A stretch of 48,680 nt of DNA, from positions 1-48,680 of the forward strand of contig PAPM01000026.1 of assembly GCA_002708905.1 (NCBI GenBank), in the 5' to 3' direction. The stretch comes from Pseudomonadales bacterium (lineage in GTDB: Bacteria; Pseudomonadota; Gammaproteobacteria; Pseudomonadales; Ketobacteraceae). The notes under the pieces were generated by a model. It was not told the DNA's origin and made no database searches. It saw only the letters and a program-made list of their open reading frames with translations. This document shows, piece by piece, positions 7,186 to 16,152 of the stretch. Within the stretch, counting starts at the first letter, position 1; each line of letters starts with the position of its first letter. The position numbers and the translations under genes were made by a program.

Positions 7186-8208
7186 TCAAAACAGGTCAAC
7201 CAGTGACGGTTCGCTGCCCCGAAATTCCCGTGGTGATTTTCCGGTCCAGCGTTTGAACGCTTTGCTGAAAGCGGATGAATCACAGAAGTGCAGACTGCTT
7301 GCGATCTCGGTAATGGAACGATCGCTGTTGACCAGTTGGGAAATGGCCGACTCGCGCCGCAATTCATCCACGATATCCGCGAAGGTGGTACCCTGTTTCT
7401 GCAGGTGTCGACGCAGGGTGCGACTGCTCATGTGCAGTGCCGAGGCCACGTCCTGTAGCGAAAGTCCGGCATCCATATGTTGAGCCAGCAGCGATCGCAC
7501 CTGGCGATCCACTTCCTGATCGTTGTAAGGCAGCTCCTCAATAAAATGCTGCTCGGCGTTTTTAGCAATGCGTTTGTCCGCCAGGGGGAGCGGTGACTGT
7601 GCCAGTTCCTTGTTAACCACGAACTCCGCATGTTCTGTTTCGAAGCGCAGTGGGCAATCCAGAAATTCCTGATAGAGTTCCAGATGCCCAGGGGCCTTGT
7701 AGGGAAAGGCGATATAGTCTGGTCGATGTTCTGATCCCAATAAAAACTGAAAAATATTGCGGAAGTTCGTCATGATCCATTCCATGAAAAACTGCGTACA
7801 GGGGGCGAGGGACAGGCACTCGTAAAGGCGCAGCCCCACCTGTTTATCGGTCTCAAAATAGTTCATCGTGATGGGTGGAAACAGCAGATTACACAGCCGG
7901 CCGCCGGTTTCCAGACATTCACTGTAGGTGGATTGGTGCATGGCGGTCATACCGGCCAGACCATGACAGCTGAGGCTGGAATAGTGTCCGTTGGCCAGGC
8001 CGTAGTGCGGCATTCTCGTCTGGGCCTGGTTGGACTGAATTAAGTGGATCACTTCCTGGAGGGAAAACAAGCGGCGCGGATTGGATAACTCGGTCAGATC
8101 CACGCCTGACGATTGTTGAATCTCGTCCAGGGTGATCCCCTTGTGCAGGAGGTAGCGCAGACTGGCCTGAATGTGTTCCGGGGAAATGATGGGGGTATGT
8201 CGATCCAT
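7186..8208 (-). CDS. AraC-family regulator, second copy
   Basis: 340 residues from the ATG at 8208, which has a good AGGGA ribosome site eight bases upstream; a TTG at 8226 would add six residues and is less likely. Same architecture as its neighbour: arabinose-binding-like N-terminal domain (SLSCHGLAGMTAM) and C-terminal double HTH (VASALHMSSRTLRRHLQ; ITEIASSLHFCDSSAFSKAFKRW). The two AraC proteins are related but clearly diverged, so this is not a recent duplication. It is divergent from the outer-membrane protein gene at 8395, its most likely target. The 2-bp tail-to-tail spacing leaves no room for a terminator between the two regulators. Confidence 0.87.
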   Translation of the reverse strand: MDRHTPIISPEHIQASLRYLLHKGITLDEIQQSSGVDLTELSNPRRLFSLQEVIHLIQSNQAQTRMPHYGLANGHYSSLSCHGLAGMTAMHQSTYSECLETGGRLCNLLFPPITMNYFETDKQVGLRLYECLSLAPCTQFFMEWIMTNFRNIFQFLLGSEHRPDYIAFPYKAPGHLELYQEFLDCPLRFETEHAEFVVNKELAQSPLPLADKRIAKNAEQHFIEELPYNDQEVDRQVRSLLAQHMDAGLSLQDVASALHMSSRTLRRHLQKQGTTFADIVDELRRESAISQLVNSDRSITEIASSLHFCDSSAFSKAFKRWTGKSPREFRGSEPSLVDLF

Positions 8209-8394
8209 AGATACGTTCCCTGCCAACGTTAAGATGCATAAAGGCTTTTGTAAGCTTTATTTCTACAACATGCATGCAAAATTCGGCCATTTGGCCAGGA
8301 GAATGAACGAAAACCCGGTTTAGCTGATGCCTATGTATGGTATAAACGGTGGATCGCAGGCGTTCTTCTATGTTTTTCCACCATGGAGAGGTTT

Positions 8395-9222
8395 ATGTTC
8401 GATTCCATCTCAACTCAGGCTGTCCGCCTGCTGCCTTCGCTGCTGTTCGGGGTGTCGGCGCTTTCATTTTGTTCCTTCGCAGTGGCCTCCGATAACGAAG
8501 CGCTGGCCAAGCAACTGGCGAATCCCATTGCCTCATTGATCAGTGTGCCGTTGCAATGGAATTACGATGAAAATTTCGGGCCCCGTGATCGCGGCGATCG
8601 TTACTTATTGAACATACAGCCGGTGCTGCCGTTTTCACTGAATGAAGATACTAATGTTATTTCGCGCACGATCCTGCCGGTTATTTCACAGGATAACGTG
8701 GTGCCGCGGGAAGGCAGTCAGTCCGGTATTGGTGATGTGGTGCAGAGCGTGTTTTTTTCGCCCAAGCAGCCCACTGGTAATGGCTGGATTTGGGGCGCCG
8801 GACCGGTGGCGCTGTTGCCCACTGCCAGTGAAGATACGTTAGGTAGCGAGAAGTGGGGGTTGGGTCCCACCGGCGTGGCTTTGAAACAGGAAGGCCCCTG
8901 GACCTATGGTGCCCTGGCCAATCATATCTGGTCCTTTGCCGGTGACGATGATCGGCGTGATATCAGTGCCACCTTTTTGCAACCTTTTCTTTCGTTCACT
9001 ACCAAAACCGCCACCACCTTTGCGCTGAACACGGAATCCACCTATGACTGGAAAGGGGAGGAATGGTCCGTGCCGATCAATCTGATGGTCAACCAGGTGT
9101 TGAAAGCGGGGGAGCAACTGGTAAGTGTGGGTGGTGGCCTGCGGTATTGGGTGGATTCCACCAATGCAGGTCCCGAGGGAGTAGGTGTTCGACTGCAGCT
9201 GGTGTTGTTGTTTCCCAAGTAA
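8395..9222 (+). CDS. Outer-membrane beta-barrel protein, phenol/MetA-pathway channel-like
   Basis: 275 residues from the ATG at 8395. A ribosome site GGAGAGG (8385-8391) favours this over the in-frame ATG at 8383. A signal peptide with cleavage after AVA (about residue 31, before SDN) is visible. The mature part has alternating beta-strand character, blocks such as WNYDENFGPRDRGDR, GIGDVVQSVFFSP, WGAGPVALLPTAS and EKWGLGPTGVALKQ, and ends in a short hydrophobic strand. This pattern fits the PF13557-type outer-membrane family first named for phenol degradation, where members are thought to let hydrophobic substrates in. Its position beside AraC and CYP153 genes suggests a role in substrate uptake. 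Function is inferred. Confidence 0.7.
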   Translation: MFDSISTQAVRLLPSLLFGVSALSFCSFAVASDNEALAKQLANPIASLISVPLQWNYDENFGPRDRGDRYLLNIQPVLPFSLNEDTNVISRTILPVISQDNVVPREGSQSGIGDVVQSVFFSPKQPTGNGWIWGAGPVALLPTASEDTLGSEKWGLGPTGVALKQEGPWTYGALANHIWSFAGDDDRRDISATFLQPFLSFTTKTATTFALNTESTYDWKGEEWSVPINLMVNQVLKAGEQLVSVGGGLRYWVDSTNAGPEGVGVRLQLVLLFPK

Positions 9223-9231
9223 CAGCAGCGC

Positions 9232-10224
9232 CTATCCGGTAAAGTTCGCTACCAGCAAACCGAGGAACAGCCAGCCACCAAACAACCGGGTGTGAGCGAA
9301 AGCATAAGCGGAAAACCACAGCGGCCAAACCGACTCCGGATAGCGCTCCGGTTTGGATTGCGGAGTGGTTTTGCTGTAAGCCCGCCACATGGCGCGAGCG
9401 GATTTCAAACCGAATAAAACGAATAAAGTGGGCCAGGGCAAATAGCCCATCACAACTAACAGCACGACAACGGCGTATTGCAGCACCAACATGTAATGCA
9501 CCCAGCGCCGGGCTCTTATATCTCCCAGCATGACCGGCAACGTACGCACCCCTTTAGCTGCATCGGCCGCACGTTTGTCGATGTGCTTTCCGAACAACAC
9601 GCAGGTGGGCCCCAGGGCGTAGGGAATGGATATCAGCGCCACCAGCCAGCTCCATTCGCCACTGATAACGTAATAGCCGCCGCCCACCATGAGGGGGCCC
9701 CACACCAACAATACGGCGGGTTCGCCCAGCCCCCACTTTTTCAGGGGCCAGGTGTAAAATAAGACAAAGAAGCAACCCGCCAACAGCAGGTGCAACACCA
9801 GTTCACCCCGCAGCCACAGCAGCACCAGACCGATGCCAAGGGCCGAGAGCCCGGTACCACCAATCAACAGCAACATGCCGCTCCTGGAGATCAGGCCACG
9901 GGCCAATGGTTGCACACCATATTGGTTGCGGAAGTATTCTTCCTTATCAATGCCCCGCCAGTAGTCGGTGGCATCGTTGATCAGGTTGTTGGTGGCATGG
10001 GCCAGACACAACCCCAGGGTCACCAGAAGCCAAAGCCCCCAATCCATCACATTAAAATAGAGCGCCAGTATTCCAGCCAGAATGGAAGAACTGAACGTCA
10101 TCAACAGCACCGAGGCTCTGACGCAAATCAGCCAGCGGCCCACAGGGTCCAGTTGTTGCCATTGTTCATCGGTCAGGCGGGGCATGCCCGTGAGGGCCTT
10201 GCCCCAGATCTGGAAATTAGTCAT
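9232..10224 (-). CDS. UbiA-superfamily prenyltransferase
   Basis: 330 residues with about eight or nine membrane segments. Two Asp-rich motifs expected of the family are present: N80-L-I-N-D84-A-T-D87 near the second helix, and GKHIDKRAADAAKG with D215 and D220 later. FYTWPLKKWGLGE around 155-167 also matches UbiA/MenA-type enzymes. Such proteins use Mg-bound polyprenyl diphosphate to prenylate an aromatic or other acceptor. The acceptor is not identifiable; no menaquinone or ubiquinone genes are nearby, so it should not be called menA or ubiA. The start overlaps the end of the upstream hydrolase gene by 8 bp, so the two are very likely translationally coupled. Convergent with the outer-membrane gene, 9 bp apart. 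Confidence 0.8.
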   Translation of the reverse strand: MTNFQIWGKALTGMPRLTDEQWQQLDPVGRWLICVRASVLLMTFSSSILAGILALYFNVMDWGLWLLVTLGLCLAHATNNLINDATDYWRGIDKEEYFRNQYGVQPLARGLISRSGMLLLIGGTGLSALGIGLVLLWLRGELVLHLLLAGCFFVLFYTWPLKKWGLGEPAVLLVWGPLMVGGGYYVISGEWSWLVALISIPYALGPTCVLFGKHIDKRAADAAKGVRTLPVMLGDIRARRWVHYMLVLQYAVVVLLVVMGYLPWPTLFVLFGLKSARAMWRAYSKTTPQSKPERYPESVWPLWFSAYAFAHTRLFGGWLFLGLLVANFTG

Positions 10225-10957
10225 TCAGTGTTTCTTTTAGATACTGAATGAACCGGGTCCAGGAATGCCGGTCTGCGGTTTCCCGATAGCGGTCGGAGCC
10301 GAATACAGTGAAGGCATGCGGCGCACCACCGTAGGTGACCAGTTCATGGGGGATCTTGTTCTGTTCCAGTTCCGTGCCCAACTGCGCCAGATCGTTTAAG
10401 GTAATCATACTGTCGGCGCTGCCGTGGAACACCAGCACACTGCCCTTGGTATTGGCATAGCTTTGGCCTGGTGGTGTGCTGAGCCCGCCGTGGAAGGTGA
10501 CGAAGCCTTTCATGTCAGCACCGGCGCGGGCATGTTCCAGCACCGCTGCTCCGCCAAAGCAGTAACCCATCGCTACGCTGTTGTTGACGTTGGCACCCTG
10601 TGCCTTGGCCGTATCCAAAGCCCCTTGTACCAGGCGTTGCAGCTTGGCGCGATCTTTGTAGAGCGCACCGGTGTGCTGTTGTTTGTCGGCCACGGCAGTG
10701 GGGCGAATACCTTTACCGAACAGGTCCGCCGCAAACACCGCATAGCCTTCCTGCTTCAGCATTTCAGCGCGTTTGATTTCATAATCGGTGAGGCCATCCC
10801 AGTCGTGCAGCAACAGCACCAGGGGTGCAGATTCTGCCGGCGAAACGTAATAGCCTTCATAGGGCTTGCCGTCCACTTGATAGGTGACAGTCTGGCTGAA
10901 GCTCAGAGCGGAGAGCATGGAGAGAATACTGCCGAAAAGAATAGAGTGAAGTCGCAT
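10217..10957 (-). CDS. Secreted dienelactone-hydrolase-family protein
   Basis: 246 residues from the ATG at 10957, which has a gggag ribosome site; a longer frame to 11008 lacks one and would hide the signal peptide. Residues 1-21 form a signal peptide (cleavage near SFS-QTV). The alpha/beta-hydrolase core has the DLH triad: Cys133 in GYCFGG, Asp182 in HGSADS and His214 in GGAPHAF. Classical dienelactone hydrolase is cytosolic and opens a lactone in chloroaromatic breakdown; exported DLH-like proteins are common and mostly without known substrate. The gene overlaps the UbiA-type gene by 8 bp and lies behind the RND pump on the same strand. Confidence 0.82.
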   Translation of the reverse strand: MRLHSILFGSILSMLSALSFSQTVTYQVDGKPYEGYYVSPAESAPLVLLLHDWDGLTDYEIKRAEMLKQEGYAVFAADLFGKGIRPTAVADKQQHTGALYKDRAKLQRLVQGALDTAKAQGANVNNSVAMGYCFGGAAVLEHARAGADMKGFVTFHGGLSTPPGQSYANTKGSVLVFHGSADSMITLNDLAQLGTELEQNKIPHELVTYGGAPHAFTVFGSDRYRETADRHSWTRFIQYLKETLND

Positions 10958-11010
10958 GTGATGTCTCCCTGACTGGTTTACGGTAACACCATCATACTGA
11001 AAACACATGA

Positions 11011-11028
11011 CGCTGCCAGTTGGCAGCG
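11011..11028. repeat. Tight palindrome between RND and hydrolase genes
   Basis: The arms cgctgcca (11011-11018) and tggcagcg (11021-11028) are perfectly complementary with a 2-nt centre. It sits 20 bp beyond the stop of the pump gene and about 54 bp upstream of the hydrolase start. It could end the pump transcript or be an operator for the hydrolase-UbiA pair; there is no clear T run on the minus strand. Confidence 0.4.
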
Positions 11029-11047
11029 CCGTTTTATTGCAAAGATT

Positions 11048-14000
11048 CTAAGGGTTGTGAAGGTCTTGTTCGGGGGCGGGCGGCCCCAATCTGGTACGGG
11101 ACAGCCAACGACGAATCTCTTTATAGAATACCGGCACAAAAATGATGGCCAAGACCGTCGCGGCGATCATGCCGCCCATGACGCCGGTGCCGATGGCCTG
11201 GCGACTGGCGGCACCGGCGCCGCTGCTGATGGCCAACGGCAGCACGCCGAAGGTGAACGCCAATGAGGTCATCAGGATCGGGCGCAGTCGCATGCGGCAG
11301 GCATTGATGGTGGCCTGCATCAGTGATGTACCCTTTTCTTCTTCATCCTTGGCGAATTCCACAATCAGAATGGCGTTCTTGGCGGCCAGGCCGATGATGG
11401 TGATCAAACCCACTTTGAAGAACACATCGTTGGGCAAGCCCCGCATGTACACCGCCGCGAGGGATCCTAAAATGCCCAGGGGAATGGCGAAGATCACCGA
11501 CACTGGAATGCTCCAGCTTTCATAGAGTGCCGCCAACGCCAGATACACCACCAGCATGGACAACAGAAACAGGGCCGGTGCCTGGGCTTCCGACAACACT
11601 TCCTCATAGGAAGCACCGGACCATTCAAAACTGAAACCCGGTGGCAGTTGCGAGGCGATCTTCTCCATTTCCAGCATGGCTTCGCCGGAACTGATTCCTG
11701 GTGCAGCCTGGCCGCCGATCTTCATGGAGGGAACGCCATTAAAGCGGGTCAATCGTGGCGAGCCCATGGTCCAGTTCAAATCAGCAAAGGCCGAGAATGG
11801 CACCATTTCACCGGCTTGATTCCTTACGCGCAGTTGCTTGATGTCTTCCGGCAGCATGCGGGCTTCGGCATCAGCCTGCAAAATCACTTTCTGAACCTGG
11901 CCGCGATTAACAAAGTCATTGATATAAGATGAACCCAAGGCGATGGTCAGCGTGTTGTTGATGTCACTGATGTCGATGCCGAGGGCGCGGGCTTTTTCCC
12001 GGTCCACGTCCACTCGCAGTTGCGGGTTATCCTCCATGCCCTCCGGGCGTATGCCCTGCAGTTTCGGATTTTGCATCGCCATGCCCAGCACCAGATCGCG
12101 GGCTTCGGTGAGTTTCTCATGACCTTGACCGCCCACATCTTTCAGTTGGAATTCAAATCCGGTAGCGGTCCCCAGTTCAGGAATGGAGGGGGGGTTCAAC
12201 GGAAAGATGATGGCGTCCCGTACCCGGGACAGGGCACCCCAGGCCCGGCCGATGACCGCATCCACATGCTGATCGGGGCGTTGGCGTTCATCCCAGTCTT
12301 TCAATTGCACAAAGGCGATGGCGGCATTCTGGCCGCGGCCAAAAAAGCTGAAACCGGCGATGGACACAATCTTTTCCACGTTGGGATCGTTCTGCAGATA
12401 ATAATTTTCCATGGAACGTAATACCCGGGTGGTCCGTTCGCTGGTGGCACCGGAGGGCAGCTGTACGATGGAAATAAAATAGCCCTGATCTTCCTGTGGC
12501 AGGAAGGAGGTAGGTAAGCGGAAAGCAAAATAGGTAACACCGCCCACCAGAATCAAATAGATCAGCATGACCCGGCCGCCCCGCTTCAGCAGGTAGCCCA
12601 CGCCTTTTTCGTAACCCCCGGTGAAACGATCAAAGGTGCGATTGAACCAGGCAAAGAATCCACGTTCATGGGGAGCATGATCGTGCTTGAGCAATGTAGC
12701 GCAGAGGGCCGGTGTCAGGCTCAGAGCCAGGAATGCCGAGAATAGAATGGAGGTGATCAACGCCAGTGAAAATTGGCGATAGATGGCGCCTACGGAGCCG
12801 CTGAAAAAGGCCATGGGCACAAATACCGCCACCAGTACCACGGTGATCCCGACAATGGCACCGGTAATCTGGGTCATGGCTTTTTTGGTGGCTTCCTTGG
12901 GTGAGAGCCCTTCTTCGCGCATGATGCGCTCGACATTTTCCACCACCACAATAGCATCGTCCACCAGGATGCCGATGGCCAGTACCAGCCCGAACAGGGT
13001 CAGAACGTTGATGGAAAAGCCGAACAGGCCCATGCCGATAAAAGCGCCCAGTACCGCAACCGGTACCACAATGGTGGGAATCAGCGTGGCCCGGAAATTC
13101 TGCAGGAACAGGAACATGACCAGGAACACCAGCAGTACCGCTTCAAACAGGGTCTGCACCACCTCCGAAATGGAGATGCGGATAAAGTCGGTAGTATCGT
13201 AGGGGCTGTCCCATTCCATACCGGCCGGGAAGAACGGCGCCAATTGACTCATGCGCTGCTTCACCAGGGAGGAGGTTTCCACGGCGTTGCCCGTGGGTGA
13301 CAGTTTGATGCCGATGGCCGCCGCAGGCTGGCCGTTGAGGTAGGCGCTGGAACTGTAGGATTCGCCGCCCAGTTCCACTTTGGCAACGTCAGACAGCATC
13401 ACCTTGGAACCACTGGAGTTCACCTTAAGCAGAATTTTCTCAAATTCTTCCGGGGTGTTGAGACGGCTGTCAGTGACCACGGTTGCGTTCAGCATTTGTC
13501 CCACGGGGGCGGGCAGTCCGCCCAGCTCCCCCGCAGCCACCTGCACATTCTGGGAGCGGATTGCGGCGGCAACATCACTGGGTGTCAGTGAGAAGGCGGT
13601 GAGTTTGATCGGATCCAACCAGATACGCATGGCGTATTCCGTGCCGAATACCTCGGCTTCCCCCACTCCTTTAATACGGCGCAGCTCGTCCAACAGGTAG
13701 CTGTTGGCGTAGTTGCCCAGGGCAATGGAATCCATGCTGCCGTTACTGGAGCTGATGGTGAGAATCATCAAGAAGTTGCGGGTGGCTTTCTCGACCCGCA
13801 GGCCCTGACGTCGCACCGGCTCAGGCAGTCGGGCTTCGACCCGCTTCACCCGGTTGTTCACTTCCACCTGGGCAATGGCGAAGTCGATGCCGGGTTCAAA
13901 GGTGATGGTGATGTTGGCGGCACCGCTGGAGCTGCTGTCGGAACTCAAAGACAGCAGGCCCTCGATGCCATTCATTTCCTGTTCCACCACAGAGGTGACG

Positions 14001-14179
14001 GTTTCCTCCAGGGTTTTGGCGTCGGCACCGGGGTAGGTGGCGCTTACCCGCACCGAAGGAGGCGCGATATTGGGGTACTGGGCAACGGGCATCTCCAGTA
14101 CCGTAAGGGTGCCCCCCAGCATGATCAGCAGGGCGATAACACAGGCAAAGATCGGTCTGTTGATGAAGAACTGGGCCAT
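11048..14179 (-). CDS. RND multidrug efflux pump, HAE1 (AcrB/MexB) type
   Basis: 1043 residues, the family length. It starts MAQFFINRPIFACVIALLIM as AcrB-type pumps do. The proton-relay aspartates D407 and D408 (GILVDDAIVVVENVERIM) and the later AKNAILIVEFAKD block with the conserved Lys are intact, and two large periplasmic loops follow TM1 and TM7. It exports amphiphilic compounds, driven by the proton gradient, through an outer-membrane channel. Its adaptor gene is 2 bp upstream and the ribosome site (GAGGG) overlaps the adaptor's end, so they are one operon. No outer-membrane factor gene follows; a TolC/OprM-type protein from elsewhere must serve. Close to AcrB, MexB and TtgB; not named further. 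Confidence 0.95.
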   Translation of the reverse strand: MAQFFINRPIFACVIALLIMLGGTLTVLEMPVAQYPNIAPPSVRVSATYPGADAKTLEETVTSVVEQEMNGIEGLLSLSSDSSSSGAANITITFEPGIDFAIAQVEVNNRVKRVEARLPEPVRRQGLRVEKATRNFLMILTISSSNGSMDSIALGNYANSYLLDELRRIKGVGEAEVFGTEYAMRIWLDPIKLTAFSLTPSDVAAAIRSQNVQVAAGELGGLPAPVGQMLNATVVTDSRLNTPEEFEKILLKVNSSGSKVMLSDVAKVELGGESYSSSAYLNGQPAAAIGIKLSPTGNAVETSSLVKQRMSQLAPFFPAGMEWDSPYDTTDFIRISISEVVQTLFEAVLLVFLVMFLFLQNFRATLIPTIVVPVAVLGAFIGMGLFGFSINVLTLFGLVLAIGILVDDAIVVVENVERIMREEGLSPKEATKKAMTQITGAIVGITVVLVAVFVPMAFFSGSVGAIYRQFSLALITSILFSAFLALSLTPALCATLLKHDHAPHERGFFAWFNRTFDRFTGGYEKGVGYLLKRGGRVMLIYLILVGGVTYFAFRLPTSFLPQEDQGYFISIVQLPSGATSERTTRVLRSMENYYLQNDPNVEKIVSIAGFSFFGRGQNAAIAFVQLKDWDERQRPDQHVDAVIGRAWGALSRVRDAIIFPLNPPSIPELGTATGFEFQLKDVGGQGHEKLTEARDLVLGMAMQNPKLQGIRPEGMEDNPQLRVDVDREKARALGIDISDINNTLTIALGSSYINDFVNRGQVQKVILQADAEARMLPEDIKQLRVRNQAGEMVPFSAFADLNWTMGSPRLTRFNGVPSMKIGGQAAPGISSGEAMLEMEKIASQLPPGFSFEWSGASYEEVLSEAQAPALFLLSMLVVYLALAALYESWSIPVSVIFAIPLGILGSLAAVYMRGLPNDVFFKVGLITIIGLAAKNAILIVEFAKDEEEKGTSLMQATINACRMRLRPILMTSLAFTFGVLPLAISSGAGAASRQAIGTGVMGGMIAATVLAIIFVPVFYKEIRRWLSRTRLGPPAPEQDLHNP

Positions 14180-14181
14180 GG

Positions 14182-15375
14182 TTATCGGCCCTCTTCAGAT
14201 GATTCCGCCATTGCTGACTGTTTCGCCACAGCGGGTTCTGCGACCACTGCTTTCACGGTGGCACCGGGGCGTGCCTTTTGCAGCCCTTCGATAATGATCT
14301 GTTCGCCGCCTTGCAGGCCGCTTTTGATAATCCAACGATCACCCTGGGCCCGGTCGGTTTTTACCGGCAGGGGGACCACTTTGCCATCGGCCAGCACCGA
14401 CATGACCATGTCGCCCTGAGCCGTACGGATCAAGGATCTTTGGGAGACAGTCAGGGCTTGTTTATATTCCGCTTGATCCAGGCTTACACGCACAAACATA
14501 CCCGGCAACAGCAGGCGTTCGGGGTTCGGTAGCTGCGCTCGCAACAGGATCTCGCCGGTACCCGGGTCCACGGTCATTTCCGAGAACAGCAGCTTGCCGC
14601 CGTGTGAGTACTCACTACCATCTTCCAGCTGCACTGTGACATGGGGGTCTTCAATGGTCAGATTTTCGTCCTCATTGCCCCGTCGCAGGCGCAGCAATTC
14701 GCTGCTGGACTGGGTAAAATTCACGTAAATCGGATCCAGCTGTTCAATGGTAGCCAGGTGGGTGGCGGCGCCGCTGTTGCCCACCAATGCACCTTCAGAT
14801 ACCAGTGCCCGGCCAATACGACCGGTAATGGGGGCACGTACACTGGCATATTCCAGGTCAATCTTGGCGCGGGCCAGGGCGGCTTGCGCTGCGGCGACAT
14901 CGGCTTCGGATTGCTTGGCCAGGGCATAGGCTTCATCGTAGTCCTGCTGGCTCACGGCTTTACGTTTCAATAGATTAGCAAAGCGTTTTTGCTTCAGAGT
15001 GGCCTGGGTCAGGTCGGCTTGCGCTCGGGCCAGACGGGCCTTGGCGGCATTCAGGTCGGCTTGCAGGGTGCTGGGGTCAATCTGGAACAGCAGCTCCCCG
15101 GCGTCCACTTCGGTGCCTTCAGTGAAACGGCGTTCCTGGATGATGCCTTCCACCCGGGCGCGTACTTCGGCGGTACGCAGGGCCTGAACCCGGCCGGGCA
15201 GGGTGGTTTTGAGCACCAGGTGACGGGGCTTGACCACTTCCACTAACACTTCGGGCGGTGGCATTTGCATGCCTGCGGCACCGTTGCCGCCGGATTTTGA
15301 GTCGTTGCAGCCGGATAACAGTAGGGTGGCTGCCACCAAAGTGGCTGCTGTGCGCAACTTTGAGGAGGATAACAT
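14182..15375 (-). CDS. RND periplasmic adaptor (membrane fusion lipoprotein, AcrA/MexA type)
   Basis: 397 residues from the ATG at 15375 with a GAGG ribosome site; the TTG at 15390 is a worse start. Residues 1-23 form a lipoprotein signal ending in the lipobox LLSG-C23. Then follow the lipoyl half-motifs and a helical hairpin rich in Ala/Gln (LARAQADLTQATLKQKRF and AQAALARAKIDLEYASV), the RAPITGRIG block and the beta-barrel region. It links the inner-membrane pump to the outer-membrane channel. First gene of the two-gene operon, divergent from a TetR repressor with a palindromic operator between. Confidence 0.94.
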   Translation of the reverse strand: MLSSSKLRTAATLVAATLLLSGCNDSKSGGNGAAGMQMPPPEVLVEVVKPRHLVLKTTLPGRVQALRTAEVRARVEGIIQERRFTEGTEVDAGELLFQIDPSTLQADLNAAKARLARAQADLTQATLKQKRFANLLKRKAVSQQDYDEAYALAKQSEADVAAAQAALARAKIDLEYASVRAPITGRIGRALVSEGALVGNSGAATHLATIEQLDPIYVNFTQSSSELLRLRRGNEDENLTIEDPHVTVQLEDGSEYSHGGKLLFSEMTVDPGTGEILLRAQLPNPERLLLPGMFVRVSLDQAEYKQALTVSQRSLIRTAQGDMVMSVLADGKVVPLPVKTDRAQGDRWIIKSGLQGGEQIIIEGLQKARPGATVKAVVAEPAVAKQSAMAESSEEGR

Positions 15376-15447
15376 CTTGATAAACCTCAACTATTGGGGA
15401 TTCAGGTTTGAATTAAACTGGCGTGATTAATTTATATACACTTTAAT

Positions 15448-15469
15448 CATACATTCATGTATGTATAAT
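15448..15469. promoter_or_regulatory. AcrR/TtgR-like operator with abutting -10 box
   Basis: The 16-bp sequence catacat-tc-atgtatg (15448-15463) is a perfect palindrome around a 2-bp centre, in the 126-bp gap between the pump operon (leftward) and the TetR gene (rightward). Its half-site resembles the TACAT/ATGTA halves of AcrR-type operators. TATAAT (15464-15469) directly abuts it and suits the rightward repressor promoter; TATATA-like sequence left of the palindrome (15433-15438) could be the leftward -10. Binding here would block both, giving autoregulation and pump repression. Confidence 0.7.
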
Positions 15470-15501
15470 TGAAATAGAGTATAGACAAAAGTAAACAGGT
15501 C

Positions 15502-16134
15502 ATGGTGAAAAAAACCAAAGAAGAGGCGTTGGAAACCCGCAATCTCTTGTTGGATACAGCTGAGTGCGTGTTCAATGAAAAAGGGGTGTCGGGTACCACA
15601 TTGGCGGACATTGCCTCGGCCGCCGGCGTTACCCGGGGAGCCATCTACTGGCATTTCAAAAACAAGGCGGATCTGTTCGAGGCCATGTGTGAACGGGTGC
15701 GTCTGCCCATGGAAACCATGATCGCCGCCGGGGCGGAAGATGATGTGACGGACCCCATTGGCGAACTGCGCAAAGCGGCGGACTATTTCTTCCTAAAAGT
15801 ATCCACCGATCCCCATCACCATAAGGTGTTCGACATCCTCTTCAACAAGTGTGAGTTTGTCGATCAATTGGGACCGATCATCGATCGGGATGCGCGGGTG
15901 CGAAAGGATTTTCGGGAGCGCTTCGAACGGATATTCATTAATGCTGTGCGCCTGGGGCAACTGCCGATCAACACCAATGTGCCTCTGGCAGTGAATGCGT
16001 ACCTTTCCTATTCCAAGGGCATCATGCGCAGCTGGTTGCTGGAACCGGAATCGTTCGATCTGTACCGGGATGGTGTGCGGATGATGGAGGGTTTCCTCGA
16101 TATGCTGACCCAGAGCCAGGCATTTCTCGACTGA
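15502..16134 (+). CDS. TetR-family repressor of the RND pump (AcrR/TtgR type)
   Basis: 210 residues. The N-terminal HTH (TTLADIASAAGVTRGAIYWHF at about 33-53, then KADLF) is nearly the AcrR/TtgR/MtrR consensus, and the start MVKKTKEEALETR also fits that group. The C-terminal domain would bind pump substrates and release the operator. It is divergent from the adaptor-pump operon and the palindrome between them is its probable binding site. Confidence 0.92.
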   Translation: MVKKTKEEALETRNLLLDTAECVFNEKGVSGTTLADIASAAGVTRGAIYWHFKNKADLFEAMCERVRLPMETMIAAGAEDDVTDPIGELRKAADYFFLKVSTDPHHHKVFDILFNKCEFVDQLGPIIDRDARVRKDFRERFERIFINAVRLGQLPINTNVPLAVNAYLSYSKGIMRSWLLEPESFDLYRDGVRMMEGFLDMLTQSQAFLD

Positions 16135-16152
16135 GGTCCGGGGATTGCCGGA

